From JAFDZV01 sp964455525 (GTDB lineage Bacteria > Bacteroidota > Ignavibacteria > OLB7): a stretch of DNA of 64,000 bases. The notes under the pieces are model-generated. The model did no database searches, was not told the DNA's origin, and saw nothing but the letters and a program-made list of their open reading frames with translations. The number at the start of each line of letters is the position of its first letter. Within the stretch, counting starts at the first letter, position 1. This document shows, piece by piece, positions 30,154 through 38,284 of this stretch. The translations under genes and the position numbers were made by a program. The stretch spans positions 868,001 to 932,000 of the forward strand of contig CAYVWR010000002.1 in the NCBI GenBank assembly GCA_964455525.1, in the 5' to 3' direction.

Positions 30154-31392
30154 TTGAATTCCCTTACCGAGAGCATAACGATGGCGTTCGCAGCATTGAC
30201 TGCGAATAAGATGCGCGCGGTGCTGACCACGCTGGGCGTTGTGATAGGCATTACGACGGTGCTTATCATGGGCTGGCTGCTCACCGGTCTGGATAACGCA
30301 CTGGAGCAAACGCTCGACATCTTTGGCGATGATATCCTCTATATCGACAAGCACGATTGGACCGGGCAGCAATGGATGGAGTCGCGCAACCGCAAGAACA
30401 TCACCTACAATCAGTTCCTGAAGGTCAAGCAGCGTCTTGCTTCGCCGGAATATGTACTGCCGACGACGCGCCGTGGTGCCAGATCTGTGGAGTACGGCAC
30501 CATTCAGATCACCGGCACCGCCATTCAGGGCTGTACAAGCGAGTATAACGATATGCTTGGCGGCGCTATGGCACAGGGACGTTTTTTTACGGCAGTGGAG
30601 GACGAGGCGGGGGCAGGGGTGGCGGTGCTTGGCCCCACCGTGGCAGGGTATCTTTTTGCCGCGGTCGATCCGATCGGCAAGCGTATCAGAATTGACGGGA
30701 TGCCGTTTGTCGTGGTCGGGATCATGCCGAAGCGTGGAGCGCTCGGCGTCGATTTTGTCGATAACCAGATTCTGATCCCGATCAGGAAGTTCTTCTCGAT
30801 GTATGGCGGCAATACGCGGGTGACCATCAATGTAAAGGCCGGCGGGGTGGATCGGGTGGACGAGGTGCGATACGAGACAATAGGGGTGATGCGGCAGGTG
30901 CGCTCGCTTGCGCCGGGACAGAAGGATGATTTTGCGGTGAACACGCAGCAGGCCTTTCGCGATCAGACGGCGCAGCTTCGCTTTATCGTCTTTGGCGTCG
31001 GCCTTGCCCTTACCGGGCTTTCCTTTCTGGTTGGCTCCATCGGCATCATGAACATCATGTTTGTATCGGTCACCGAGCGAACCAAGGAGATCGGCATTCG
31101 TAAGGCGCTTGGTGCAACACGATCGCGTATCCTGCTTCAGTTCCTTGTCGAAGCCATCGTGCTCTGTCTTCTCGGCTCGCTGATCGCCCTTGGGATAACC
31201 TCGATCGCAGCATTCTTCGGTGCAAACTGGCTGAAGGAAACATATGATCTCGATTTTCTCAGTCCTATCATTCCCCCGGCACAGATAGGGCTGGCGATGT
31301 TTGTCTCGGCATGTGTCGGTGTGCTGGCGGGAATAATTCCTGCCTATCGTGGCGCGCGTATGAATCCCGTGGACGCGCTTCGTGCGGAATAA
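30154..31392 (+). CDS. MacB/FtsX-like ABC permease, first copy
   Basis: The predicted 412-residue permease has the MacB-like plan: one N-terminal membrane helix (about 22-45), a large periplasmic MacB core domain, then three C-terminal helices with the conserved SIGIMNIMFVSVTERTKEIG region. I set the start at TTG 30154, giving MNSLTESITMAFAALTANKM, because it mirrors the N-terminus of the neighbouring permease; an ATG at 30181 is the alternative, and a longer frame overlapping the ATPase gene looks non-coding. It probably pairs with the second permease as a heterodimer. Confidence 0.88.
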   Translation: MNSLTESITMAFAALTANKMRAVLTTLGVVIGITTVLIMGWLLTGLDNALEQTLDIFGDDILYIDKHDWTGQQWMESRNRKNITYNQFLKVKQRLASPEYVLPTTRRGARSVEYGTIQITGTAIQGCTSEYNDMLGGAMAQGRFFTAVEDEAGAGVAVLGPTVAGYLFAAVDPIGKRIRIDGMPFVVVGIMPKRGALGVDFVDNQILIPIRKFFSMYGGNTRVTINVKAGGVDRVDEVRYETIGVMRQVRSLAPGQKDDFAVNTQQAFRDQTAQLRFIVFGVGLALTGLSFLVGSIGIMNIMFVSVTERTKEIGIRKALGATRSRILLQFLVEAIVLCLLGSLIALGITSIAAFFGANWLKETYDLDFLSPIIPPAQIGLAMFVSACVGVLAGIIPAYRGARMNPVDALRAE

Positions 31393-31416
31393 TGCAGGTA
31401 CTGTTGGAGTGCAACG

Positions 31417-32646
31417 ATGAACGTAACGGAATCGGTCAGGATGGCGGTGCAGTCGATCGGCGCAAATAAACTGCGCGCCGGGCTGACGCTTCTTTCCATT
31501 GCCATCGGTGTTTTTGCCATCGTTGGCGTTGCAGCAGCGGTTGGGGCGCTGGAGGCAAAGGTGGATGACCAGCTCTCGGCGTTTGGCCGTAATTCGTTCA
31601 TCATCCAGAAAGATGCCGGGGTGCAGTTCGGCGACTCGCGGCGGCGGTATCGCGACCGCAAGGATATCACATTACGCCAGGCGCTTGAGCTAAAGCGTCG
31701 CCTTACATCGGCCCAGGATATCAGCCTTACCAACCAGACGTTCGGTGCCGTCGTCAAGCACGAGGGGCTTGCCACCGATCCGAATATCGCTATTTATGGA
31801 AGCGATGAGGCTTTTATCATCAATGCCGATTACAGTGTGGCGCAGGGGCGCAATCTTACGCCCCAGGATGTACAGTTGCGCAGCGATGTTGTGGTGCTCG
31901 GGGCAGAGGTTGCAGCGAAGCTCTTTGCAGGAACATCGCCGGTCGGCAAGTCGATCGCGGTGAATAATCGGCGTTACAGCGTCATCGGCGTGCTCGCGGC
32001 AAAGGGGGCAGTGTTCGGCCAAAGCCAGGATGCGCTTGTGCTGGTGCCGGTCACCAGCGCCGCAAAATATTTTTTCGACGAATGGGGCACCTCGCTCAGC
32101 ATCAACGTCAGGGCGCGCTCGGTGGATGATCTTGACGAGACGATGGGGCAGGCCGTAGGGGTGATGCGTGCCATACGTGGGGTGAACATCGGTGTGCCAA
32201 ACGATTTCGAGCTTATCACCAACGAATCGATCACCGAGACCTTTGGCGGCTTCACCCAGTACATATCCATCTTCGGCCTTATCTGCGGAACGATCGCGCT
32301 TGTAGCAGCGGGCGTCGGCATCATGAATATCATGCTTGTCTCGGTAAAGGAGCGCACACGCGAAATCGGCGTACGCAAGGCCGTTGGCGCCACAAGCAGC
32401 GATATCCTCATGCAGTTCATCATCGAGGCGGTGACACTCTGCCAGCTCGGGGCCTTGATCGGCATCGGCATCGGCCTGTTCGGCGGGGTTGCCATGGGTG
32501 CGCTGCTACAGGTCAAGCCGCCGATCCCCTGGCAGTGGGTGGGCATATCGATCGGCAGTTGTACCGCTATCGGGCTGCTCTTCGGCATCTATCCGGCATG
32601 GCGTGCCTCACGTCTTGATCCTATCGACGCGCTTCGTTACGAGTGA
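31417..32646 (+). CDS. MacB/FtsX-like ABC permease, second copy
   Basis: This 409-residue permease has the same plan as the preceding one: an N-terminal helix after MNVTESVRMAVQSIGANKLR, a periplasmic core domain, and three C-terminal helices with GVGIMNIMLVSVKERTREIG. The two differ widely outside these motifs, so they are old paralogues rather than a recent duplication. Following the first permease by 24 nt, it ends the five-gene exporter operon. Substrates of such systems range from macrolides and peptides to lipoproteins, and the sequence does not decide between them. Confidence 0.93.
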   Translation: MNVTESVRMAVQSIGANKLRAGLTLLSIAIGVFAIVGVAAAVGALEAKVDDQLSAFGRNSFIIQKDAGVQFGDSRRRYRDRKDITLRQALELKRRLTSAQDISLTNQTFGAVVKHEGLATDPNIAIYGSDEAFIINADYSVAQGRNLTPQDVQLRSDVVVLGAEVAAKLFAGTSPVGKSIAVNNRRYSVIGVLAAKGAVFGQSQDALVLVPVTSAAKYFFDEWGTSLSINVRARSVDDLDETMGQAVGVMRAIRGVNIGVPNDFELITNESITETFGGFTQYISIFGLICGTIALVAAGVGIMNIMLVSVKERTREIGVRKAVGATSSDILMQFIIEAVTLCQLGALIGIGIGLFGGVAMGALLQVKPPIPWQWVGISIGSCTAIGLLFGIYPAWRASRLDPIDALRYE

Positions 32647-33089
32647 TGCCGATATCGGAAGAATCCGTTGCCGTGCCACAAACATTTAGGTGGAAACGGC
32701 TGCAATCGCTCCCGATGCAGCCGTTTGTCGGCGGTATGGCCTCGCCACGGGCCGCTGTTCAGCAGCACCACAACTGTAATAAAAAATGCCTGTAATTCCT
32801 GTTTTCACCGAATTCCGTATTATCGCCGCAAATTTGATGTGCTAACTTCCGCGCACAGAGTTCCGTTGTCCAGTCATAATTCGCGATATCGGGCTTCGCT
32901 ACCGTGCGAGACTACAATTCCATAACAAATCATGGGAGCGTCTTCCGTCTCACGGTTACATTCTTCACCGATGGTGTCATAGCGGATACAAGCACTGATG
33001 AATTGGCGTAGTGTTTGTCGGTGAATCGCTCGACGCGTATCTTTTGAATTGACTCTCACATAACCGATCCAATACTGAGGAGGAAACTA
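32647..33089. other. Spacer between exporter operon and lipoprotein gene
   Basis: No gene is seen in these 443 bases. The first part contains the exporter terminator (32694-32730); the rest, from about 32770, is more AT-rich and probably carries the promoter of the coiled-coil lipoprotein gene at 33090. Confidence 0.5.
32694..32730 (+). terminator. Terminator of the exporter operon
   Basis: Perfect 11-bp arms AAACGGCTGCA (32694-32704) and TGCAGCCGTTT (32716-32726) enclose an 11-nt loop, followed by TTTGTC. It begins 48 nt after the last permease stop codon. Confidence 0.8.
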
Positions 33090-33416
33090 ATGAAACAAGC
33101 ATTGCGGTACGGAGCGCTTGTGGTGGCAGTTGCATGTGCAGCGACACTTGCAAGCTGCTCGAACAAGATCACCGAGGAGCAGCTTGCAAGACTTCGCGAG
33201 CTGCGCCAGCAGGAGCAGACGCTGAATCAGCAGATCCGCGCCAAAAAAGATGAACGGAGCCGTATCCAGGGCGAGATGAACACCCGTCGCGCCGAACTCG
33301 ATCGTTGCAATCAGGACAAGGCCTTTGTTCAGGGTAAGCTCGCCCAGTGGCCCGATGTGTGGCCCGACTGGAAGGACACAGTCGCTTCGGGGACAACCTC
33401 ACGTCCTCGTCGTTAA
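33090..33416 (+). CDS. Small coiled-coil lipoprotein
   Basis: A 108-residue protein has a lipoprotein signal (GALVVAVACAATLASC, lipobox LASC) and then a strongly predicted coiled coil of about 60 residues rich in Glu, Arg, Gln and Leu (EEQLARLRELRQQEQTLNQQ). It ends in a Trp-rich and then basic tail (WPDVWPDWKD, SRPRR). This layout is like a structural or scaffolding envelope lipoprotein, but no family is recognised. A good ribosome site, GAGGAGG, precedes the ATG. It is 42 nt upstream of the LysM protein gene, likely one operon. Confidence 0.8.
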   Translation: MKQALRYGALVVAVACAATLASCSNKITEEQLARLRELRQQEQTLNQQIRAKKDERSRIQGEMNTRRAELDRCNQDKAFVQGKLAQWPDVWPDWKDTVASGTTSRPRR

Positions 33417-33458
33417 TCCACATCATTACATAGCTGAAACAAACTGGAGATACCTGAT

Positions 33459-34271
33459 ATGAAGAAATTCATCCTTGTGATGATGGCTATGGTGGTCACT
33501 GCTCCGCTCTTTGCACAGCCGCCAGTGGTCGATCCTAATAAGCGCGACGAGGACCTGACGAAGACCGAGGCCGAAGCACGCATCACCGAGTATACCAATA
33601 AGGTGAACGGTCTGCAAACCGAGCTGACCACGCTCAACAACGAGGTCACCAACCTCAACACGCAGATGACGACGATGATGAACGATACGCGTCGCTGCAA
33701 CGAGGAGCTGTATGCGCTTCTGGGTGCTACCGAGGCCGATGTTCGCAACTTCCGCGAGCGTCTCGGCCGCATCGAGTCGCGTGTGCGCGAGATCGGCCGC
33801 ATGAGCGACGATCAGATCGGCGGTGCGCTCGGGGAGCTTGCGCAGCTTGAGTCGCAGTTGAACGGCATGCGCCGTGAGAAGCTTGCGGTTCTCCCGGAGT
33901 TCTACAACAAGATCATCGAGATCGCACGCGAGATCAACAGCATCCGTGGCCGTGCACGCAGCAACACCTATACGGTGGGTACCTGGGCACGCGACCGCGA
34001 CTGTCTCTGGAACATCGCCGGCAAGGAGCAGATCTACAACGATCCGCTCATGTGGTCGAAGATCTATGTTGCCAACATGGACCAGATCCGCAACCCGGAC
34101 ATCATCTATCCGGGCCAGGTGCTGACGATTCCTTCGGCTGGGCCGAAGTCCGACGAAGAGCTTCGTGCCGAACGCCTCTATTTCCGCAAGAAGCGCATGG
34201 CTACCCGCCGTGTTGCCACCGAGCGTGAGCAGCAGGTCGATCAGCGCGATGCCGGTAGCGGCAATCGTTGA
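33459..34271 (+). CDS. Secreted coiled-coil and LysM protein
   Basis: This 270-residue protein has a signal peptide (MKKFILVMMAMVVTAPLFAQ), a coiled-coil region (about 40-165, EARITEYTNKVNGLQTEL onward) and a LysM-like module near residues 167-225 (SNTYTVGTWARDRDCLWNIA to YPGQVLTIP), which in relatives binds peptidoglycan. A basic, Arg-rich C-terminus follows. It probably tethers to the cell wall and, with the coiled-coil lipoprotein encoded just upstream, may form an envelope-linking pair. That pairing is inferred from gene order and shape only. Confidence 0.88.
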   Translation: MKKFILVMMAMVVTAPLFAQPPVVDPNKRDEDLTKTEAEARITEYTNKVNGLQTELTTLNNEVTNLNTQMTTMMNDTRRCNEELYALLGATEADVRNFRERLGRIESRVREIGRMSDDQIGGALGELAQLESQLNGMRREKLAVLPEFYNKIIEIAREINSIRGRARSNTYTVGTWARDRDCLWNIAGKEQIYNDPLMWSKIYVANMDQIRNPDIIYPGQVLTIPSAGPKSDEELRAERLYFRKKRMATRRVATEREQQVDQRDAGSGNR

Positions 34272-34301
34272 TCTGCTGGTGCCTCAGCAGCCAGTAGCAT
34301 G

Positions 34302-34340
34302 AAAGCTCTCCGGGCCAGCGCGTCCGGGGAGCTTTTTATT
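34302..34340 (+). terminator. Terminator after the LysM gene
   Basis: Arms AAAGCTCTCCGG and CCGGGGAGCTTT form a stem of about 11 bp with one wobble, followed by TTTATTT. It starts 31 nt after the LysM stop codon. Confidence 0.85.
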
Positions 34341-34546
34341 TCCAACCCTTCATGAAACCGCGTCGCTGTGCCTCGGTGAAATCGCCGACAGATCCGTTCA
34401 CAGGGGCGTGCCAGATTCTGACGGACCCTGGCGGGACGTCCCGGCGGAGCCGGTCAGTTCATCCTGGCGGGCGTTCCGCGAAAGCTTTTCGTGGCATCTC
34501 CACTCTATGTGGAGAGTGAGTCCTGCCGATTACATATCTTTGATAC

Positions 34547-35521
34547 ATGGAGATAGTCGAGAAAAAAATCAAATTGGGCGGCATCGATCAGCTTGCCTTT
34601 CTTGGGTTCAACGATGCCAACCTCAATGTGCTTGAAAGTCGTTTCGACACCACCGTTACGGTGCGCGGTGATACGGCGATCCTGCGGGGGGAACCGGCAG
34701 AAACCGCCTCCATTGAGAAGATCATCAACGAGATGATCTATATGGTGCAGCGTAATGGATCGCTTCTGCCGAAGGATGTGGAGATGATCATCGATCTGGT
34801 GACAGGGGGCAAGGGGGAGCAGCACCAGCAGCTCCAGGGGCAGAACCTGGACGAAGTGATCCTGTTTGCCAAGGAGAACGTCGTCAAGGCGCGAGGCGAT
34901 CGCCAGAAGGATTATTATCGCAAGGTGCGCGAGAACGATATCGTTTTTGCGATCGGCCCGGCCGGAACCGGCAAGACCTACCTTGCGGTCGCGATGGCCG
35001 TGGCCGCCTTTCGCAATAGAGAGGTGAACAAGCTTGTGCTTGCGCGCCCGGCCGTGGAGGCAGGGGAGAGCCTGGGGTTTCTGCCGGGCGATCTGAAGGA
35101 GAAGATCGACCCGTACCTGCGCCCGCTGTATGATGCGCTGGACGACATGATCCCCTCGGAGAAATTGAAGTCGATGATGGAGAAGCGGGGGATCGAAGTG
35201 GTGCCGCTCGCATATATGCGCGGCCGTACCTTGAACAACGCGTTTGTGATCCTCGATGAGGCCCAGAACGCGACGACGATGCAGATGAAGATGTTCCTTA
35301 CCCGGCTTGGGGCCAACAGCCGCGCCATTATCACCGGAGATCTGACGCAGATCGACCTGCCGAAGAATGTGGAGAGCGGTCTGGTGCAGGCCGATTCGAT
35401 TCTTCAGGGGATCGATGGTATCGGCTTCGTCTATTTCGACAAGGCGGACGTCGTACGCCACAGGCTCGTCAAGGATATCATTCGTGCATACGAAGAACAT
35501 GGAATCACCGGGGGAGTGTAA
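34547..35521 (+). CDS. PhoH-family ATPase
   Basis: The 324-residue protein is a PhoH-like P-loop ATPase, a family linked to RNA metabolism (often next to ybeY) and stress. It has an N-terminal KH-like region (about 1-90), Walker A GPAGTGKT (137-144), the PhoH signature ARPAVEAGESLGFLPGD and Walker B FVILDEAQNAT near residue 245. It is cytosolic and heads a run of plus-strand genes (cdaA, pcm, miaA). The ATG at 34547 was chosen because the KH-like region starts directly after it. Confidence 0.93.
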   Translation: MEIVEKKIKLGGIDQLAFLGFNDANLNVLESRFDTTVTVRGDTAILRGEPAETASIEKIINEMIYMVQRNGSLLPKDVEMIIDLVTGGKGEQHQQLQGQNLDEVILFAKENVVKARGDRQKDYYRKVRENDIVFAIGPAGTGKTYLAVAMAVAAFRNREVNKLVLARPAVEAGESLGFLPGDLKEKIDPYLRPLYDALDDMIPSEKLKSMMEKRGIEVVPLAYMRGRTLNNAFVILDEAQNATTMQMKMFLTRLGANSRAIITGDLTQIDLPKNVESGLVQADSILQGIDGIGFVYFDKADVVRHRLVKDIIRAYEEHGITGGV

Positions 35522-35539
35522 GCTCGTTCCGGCTGGGAT

Positions 35540-35579
35540 GTGTTGCAGGCGAGCCATCGGTGCGGCTCGCCTGCAACAC
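35540..35579 (+). other. Perfect 16-bp hairpin between phoH and cdaA
   Basis: Arms GTGTTGCAGGCGAGCC (35540-35555) and GGCTCGCCTGCAACAC (35564-35579) pair without a mismatch around an 8-nt loop, 18 nt past the PhoH stop codon. No U-tract follows on either strand, so classic termination is not shown. It could be a partial terminator, an RNA-stability element or a protein site. A related but shorter hairpin follows the flavoprotein gene near 61801. Confidence 0.7.
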
Positions 35580-35629
35580 GTCCTGAATGGCTGGGGCTAT
35601 GGCGCGTGTCCCGAGCTGCCGAGGTATTG

Positions 35630-36526
35630 ATGCCCAACCCGCTTCTCTTTCAAATCGGTTTTCTTCAGATCACGGTCATAGACCTGATCGATATCGCCAT
35701 CGTGGCCTTTGTGCTGTATCGCCTGTATTCGGTGATGCGTGGCACGATTGCCGCGCAGATATTCCTTGGCCTGCTCCTGATTATCGCCGTCAGCTTCGTA
35801 AGCCAGACGCTCGACATGAAGCTGCTGAGCTGGATGCTACGGACGGTGAGCGATATCTGGGTGATCGCGCTTATCATTCTTTTTCAGCCGGAGCTGCGAA
35901 GAATCCTGCTGCTGATAGGCCGTAATGGCATCTTCAATTCCTTCGAGCGGTATGATATAAGCCAGGTTGTCGATGAACTCGTCAGCGCTGCGGAGGATCT
36001 CGCGCTGCGCCGATATGGGGCGCTTATCGTGGTAACCCGCACGACCGATATCTCGCTGACCTTTGATACGGGCGTCCCGATCGACTCAAAGCTGACCAAG
36101 GAGATGCTGGTCTCGATCTTCAACCCAAAAGCGCCCCTGCATGATGGTGCGGTGGTGGTGAGCGGTGAGCAGATCCGGTCGGCACGGGTGGTGCTGCCGC
36201 TGAGCGCTGCCACCCGTATCGCCGATGTGCTTCTTGGAACCCGGCATCGGGCCGGTCTTGGAATCAGCGAACAGGCTGATGTCTTCGTCATTATCGTGAG
36301 CGAGGAGACCGGGAGAATCAGTTTTGCACAGGAAGGGAAACTTTTCTATAACCAGTCGATCGATACGCTCCGCCTGACGCTTCTTCAGTCGCTGGAAGTG
36401 ACGCTGAATCGGAAGGATCGTCGTTTGATGCGGGCAATTGTGGATGCATTGTCGCGGCAGGGGGAGTCGCCGCGGAAACGTCGTACGCGGAAAGCAAAAC
36501 GCTCTTCCGCAAAACATGGTCAGTAA
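35630..36526 (+). CDS. cdaA: Diadenylate cyclase (c-di-AMP synthase, CdaA type)
   Basis: CdaA makes cyclic di-AMP from two ATP, a second messenger for osmotic and cell-wall control. The 298-residue protein has three N-terminal membrane helices (about 12-32, 38-57, 72-88) and a DAC domain with the catalytic LHDGAVVV (DGA, about 170) and GTRHRAGLGISE (RHR, about 207). The C-terminus is strongly basic (KRRTRKAKRSS). The start at 35630 (MPNPLLFQ) fits a membrane N-terminus; the longer frame upstream overlaps the perfect hairpin. CdaR and GlmM partners are not visible here. Confidence 0.95.
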   Translation: MPNPLLFQIGFLQITVIDLIDIAIVAFVLYRLYSVMRGTIAAQIFLGLLLIIAVSFVSQTLDMKLLSWMLRTVSDIWVIALIILFQPELRRILLLIGRNGIFNSFERYDISQVVDELVSAAEDLALRRYGALIVVTRTTDISLTFDTGVPIDSKLTKEMLVSIFNPKAPLHDGAVVVSGEQIRSARVVLPLSAATRIADVLLGTRHRAGLGISEQADVFVIIVSEETGRISFAQEGKLFYNQSIDTLRLTLLQSLEVTLNRKDRRLMRAIVDALSRQGESPRKRRTRKAKRSSAKHGQ

Positions 36527-36532
36527 CAGGTA

Positions 36533-37225
36533 ATGGTTGATTCTCAGAGGCGATTTATCTCGCCCAACTCCATCGCACGCCGTGAACTGGTTGCAGTGCT
36601 CCGCCAGCGGGGCATTTACGATGAGCAGGTATTGCATGCCATCGCCACCGTTCCCAGAGAGGAATTTGTGCCTCCTGCATTCCGCCATCGAGCATACGAG
36701 GACGATGCTCTTCCGATCGGTTGCGGGCAGACGATCTCGCAGCCGTTTACTGTGGCGACGATGAGCCAGCTTCTGGAGGCAAGCCCCGGCATGAAGGTGC
36801 TGGAGATCGGCACCGGGAGCGGCTATCAGGCTGCCATCCTCTGCATGATGGGAATGAGAGTATTCACCGTGGAACGCCATGCCGATCTGCTGGCGCGTGC
36901 GCGTGCGGCACTGACGGCGGTTGGCTGCAATGTCGCCACCTATCTCGGCGATGGCACGGTCGGTTGGAACACCTACGCGCCCTATGACCGGATTATCGTC
37001 ACCGCCGGTGCTCCGGTGATCCCATCCTCGCTGCTGCGGCAGCTTGCCCCCGATGGGCGGCTCATCATCCCCACCGGCGATCGTCAGTCGCAGCAGATGC
37101 AGATGGCCGTGAAGCTGGGTGATACAAGCGAGTATGATGTGTACGAATACGGCGAGTTCAAGTTCGTTCCGCTTATCGGCCGCAATGCCTGGAGCCAGGA
37201 CGATCCGCTGAACGAGACACGATGA
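36533..37225 (+). CDS. pcm: Protein-L-isoaspartate O-methyltransferase
   Basis: Pcm repairs age-damaged isoaspartyl sites in proteins using S-adenosylmethionine. The 230-residue length fits. Visible motifs are FVPPAFRHRAYEDDALPIG (the substrate-side N-terminal region), the SAM-binding VLEIGTGSGYQAAIL near residue 86, and PYDRIIVTAGAPVIPSSLL. It starts 6 nt after cdaA and its stop overlaps the miaA start by 4 nt (ATGA), so these genes are probably translated from one message. Cytosolic. Confidence 0.95.
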   Translation: MVDSQRRFISPNSIARRELVAVLRQRGIYDEQVLHAIATVPREEFVPPAFRHRAYEDDALPIGCGQTISQPFTVATMSQLLEASPGMKVLEIGTGSGYQAAILCMMGMRVFTVERHADLLARARAALTAVGCNVATYLGDGTVGWNTYAPYDRIIVTAGAPVIPSSLLRQLAPDGRLIIPTGDRQSQQMQMAVKLGDTSEYDVYEYGEFKFVPLIGRNAWSQDDPLNETR

Positions 37226-38154
37226 GCCGGCAGCGCACCATCATCGTGCCAGTGATCGCTGGCCCTACGGCCTCCGGCAAGACCGACCTTTCGCTTGCGC
37301 TGGCAGAGCGGTTCGAGGGGCTTGAGATAGTGTCGGCAGATTCACGGCAGATCTATACCGGTATGGATATCGGCACCGCCAAGCCGACGCCGGACGACCT
37401 GCGTCGTGTGCCCCATCATATGATCGATATAGTTGCACCGGACAGGCTCTACTCGGCAGGGGAATATGCCGGGGCGGCCAGAATGGCCATTGCCGATATC
37501 CTGGAACGCGGCGGTGTTCCTCTGGTCGTGGGCGGTTCGGGGTTCTATATCAAGGCCCTGTTCGAGGGGCTTGGCGCGCCAAGCGCCGACCAGGATATCC
37601 TGCGCCAGCTACAGGAACGTGGCGGGCGGGAGGGCTTTGAGCGGTTGTATGAGGAGCTTCAGGCAGTTGATCCGGTTGCGGCCGCGGCGCATTCGCCGAA
37701 CAATCATGTCAAGACCCTCCGGGCACTCTGTTGTTACCACCAGACCGGGATCCCCTACAGTACCTTTCTCGCAAGAGAATCGATCCAGGTGGCTCCGTTC
37801 AAATGCACCTTCCTTGGCCTGTCGCCGGAGCGGGAGCAGTTGTATCGCCGGATCAACCGCCGTGTGCTTACGATGCTGGAACAGGGGCTGGTAGAAGAGA
37901 CGAAGCGGCTGGTGGAGGTGGGATATGATCGCAGCACGCCCGGTCTGAAGACCGTGGGGTATGCCGAGGTGTTGGCCTGGCTTGCCGGGGAGATCGCCGA
38001 GGAGCGTATGATCGAGCTGATCAAGCAATCCACCCGCCGTTATGCAAAGCGCCAGATGACATGGCTTCGCCGCATGGAGGGGGTGTTCTGGATGCAGACG
38101 CCGGATCTGGAGCGGGCGAGCGGATGGATGCAGGGAGCGCTGTCGGCCGTCTGA
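37222..38154 (+). CDS. miaA: tRNA dimethylallyltransferase
   Basis: MiaA transfers a dimethylallyl group to A37 of tRNAs that read codons starting with U, the first step toward ms2i6A. The 310-residue protein has the P-loop AGPTASGKTDL, the conserved SADSRQIYTGMDIGTAKP, a substrate-site DIVAPDRLYSAGEY and the C-terminal TRRYAKRQMTWLRR. It is joined to pcm by an ATGA overlap. A strong hairpin terminator follows. In this window tRNA-Ser(UGA) is one likely substrate, since it reads UCN codons and carries A37 in AAA of its anticodon loop. Confidence 0.97.
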   Translation: MSRQRTIIVPVIAGPTASGKTDLSLALAERFEGLEIVSADSRQIYTGMDIGTAKPTPDDLRRVPHHMIDIVAPDRLYSAGEYAGAARMAIADILERGGVPLVVGGSGFYIKALFEGLGAPSADQDILRQLQERGGREGFERLYEELQAVDPVAAAAHSPNNHVKTLRALCCYHQTGIPYSTFLARESIQVAPFKCTFLGLSPEREQLYRRINRRVLTMLEQGLVEETKRLVEVGYDRSTPGLKTVGYAEVLAWLAGEIAEERMIELIKQSTRRYAKRQMTWLRRMEGVFWMQTPDLERASGWMQGALSAV

Positions 38155-38228
38155 TGTCTCTTGCGTGCCCCCGGCATCTGTTCGGCTGTTAGCCGTGGTC
38201 CCTGGTGTGCCGGATGTCGTATATACAG

Positions 38229-38265
38229 AAGAGCCGCTCCACATTCAATGTGGAGCGGCTCTTTT
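38229..38265. terminator. Bidirectional terminator between miaA and the membrane protein
   Basis: Perfect 15-bp arms AAGAGCCGCTCCACA and TGTGGAGCGGCTCTT are separated by TTCAA and followed by TTC on the plus strand. It lies between two convergent genes and can serve both. Confidence 0.85.
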
Positions 38266-38284
38266 CATTGCGTCCTGCTGGTTC

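Noticed and set aside
34499..34515. Hairpin CTCCAC/GTGGAG before phoH as an attenuator
   Set aside because: Only a 6-bp stem with no U-tract or leader peptide; too weak to call.
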